The notes below the pieces were generated by a model, which made no database searches, had not been told where the DNA came from, and was given only the letters and a program-made list of their open reading frames with translations. Position numbers and translations under genes: made by a program. 15,392 nucleotides of DNA from JAJDIA01 sp031555145. Lineage in GTDB: Bacteria; Bacteroidota; Bacteroidia; Bacteroidales; Tannerellaceae. Below are positions 15,198 through 15,392 of this stretch, piece after piece (positions within the stretch are counted from its first letter, which is position 1; every line of letters starts with the position of its first letter). The stretch is taken from NCBI GenBank assembly GCA_031555145.1, contig JAVBUR010000085.1:1-15392 (forward strand), written 5' to 3'.

Positions 15198-15392
15198 TCA
15201 TGCTTTCAGCACTTTCTTGTCCAACGCAGCCGTTTCACGCTCACAACAGAGATATTCCCGCAAAAGCCTATTCATTTCTTCTATTACTGCGGGTTGATAC
15301 TGCCCAGAGTTCTTCAAATAATTGGCATACCGGGCAAGCTGATTCAAATTATTGCTTATTGCATTAAGCGCCCTTAATTTCTCTCGGTACGC
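15198..15392 (-). CDS. mobC: MobC-like relaxosome protein, C-terminal part
   Basis: The minus strand reads open from the window edge to a TGA at 15200-15198, giving the last 64 residues of a protein whose start lies beyond 15392. The segment EKLRALNAISNNLNQLARYAN followed by a helical tail (EEMNRLLREY) closely resembles the C-terminal NNLNQLA-type motif of MobC/BmgB plasmid mobilization accessory proteins. These bind oriT with the relaxase and help nick it. It is convergent with the lipoprotein gene. A relaxase gene and an oriT would be expected just outside the window. The family call rests on this short motif region only. Confidence 0.7.
   Translation of the reverse strand, partial: AYREKLRALNAISNNLNQLARYANYLKNSGQYQPAVIEEMNRLLREYLCCERETAALDKKVLKA

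Larger units (their letters stand above)
9187..15392. mobile_element. Integrative, probably mobilizable element (left part only)
   Basis: Starting at the 3' end of tRNA-Cys the window contains a tyrosine recombinase, AT-rich cargo, a structured leader with small accessory genes, and the 3' end of a mobC-like gene at the edge. Integrase plus a relaxosome gene without visible conjugation-machinery genes suggests an integrative mobilizable element. A full conjugative element continuing outside the window cannot be ruled out. The shift to AT-rich DNA supports acquisition by transfer. The left boundary is inferred and the right one is not present. Confidence 0.65.

Overview
The window looks like a Bacteroidales chromosome, probably Bacteroides/Parabacteroides-like (genus not certain), carrying the start of an integrated mobile element. 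Support for the lineage: promoters have the Bacteroidetes form (TAnnTTTG -7 box, with TTG about 20 nt upstream where seen), and gene content and protein style fit. The first ~9.1 kb is GC-rich housekeeping DNA. The part after the tRNA gene is clearly more AT-rich, most strongly at 10526-13900.

Region 1 (1-4135, minus strand): a glycerol-use operon transcribed glpD-glpK-glpF. A quinone-linked glycerol-3-phosphate dehydrogenase, glycerol kinase and glycerol facilitator together take glycerol to dihydroxyacetone phosphate. Palindromic, possibly REP-like DNA lies beyond glpF at the window edge. A strong terminator at 4096-4135 separates this operon from the next one.

Region 2 (4154-8294, minus strand): rfbC-rfbB-class A penicillin-binding protein, tightly spaced and apparently one transcript from a promoter at 8264-8294. 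RfbB and RfbC make the dTDP-4-keto-6-deoxyhexose intermediates of dTDP-L-rhamnose. RfbA and RfbD are not in the window. A small outer-membrane beta-barrel gene points the other way (8409-9011).

Region 3 (9085-15392): tRNA-Cys(GCA) with a textbook promoter, a terminator-like hairpin, then a tyrosine recombinase reading away from the tRNA. This is the usual left end of a tRNA-targeted integrative element. Cargo follows. First comes an AT-rich 1015-residue protein fusing an HD phosphohydrolase domain to a GHKL/Hsp90-like ATPase. Next is a long structured leader (114-nt nested hairpin) that also encodes a 40-codon ORF ending 4 nt before a 119-aa hypothetical gene. That gene overlaps a coiled-coil lipoprotein gene by ATGA. 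The window closes inside the 3' end of a minus-strand gene resembling a MobC relaxosome protein, so the element is probably mobilizable and its right end lies outside the window.

The best candidates for undescribed biology are the HD-Hsp90-like ATPase (possibly a defence or stress-response cargo gene) and the structured leader with its overlapping small ORF.
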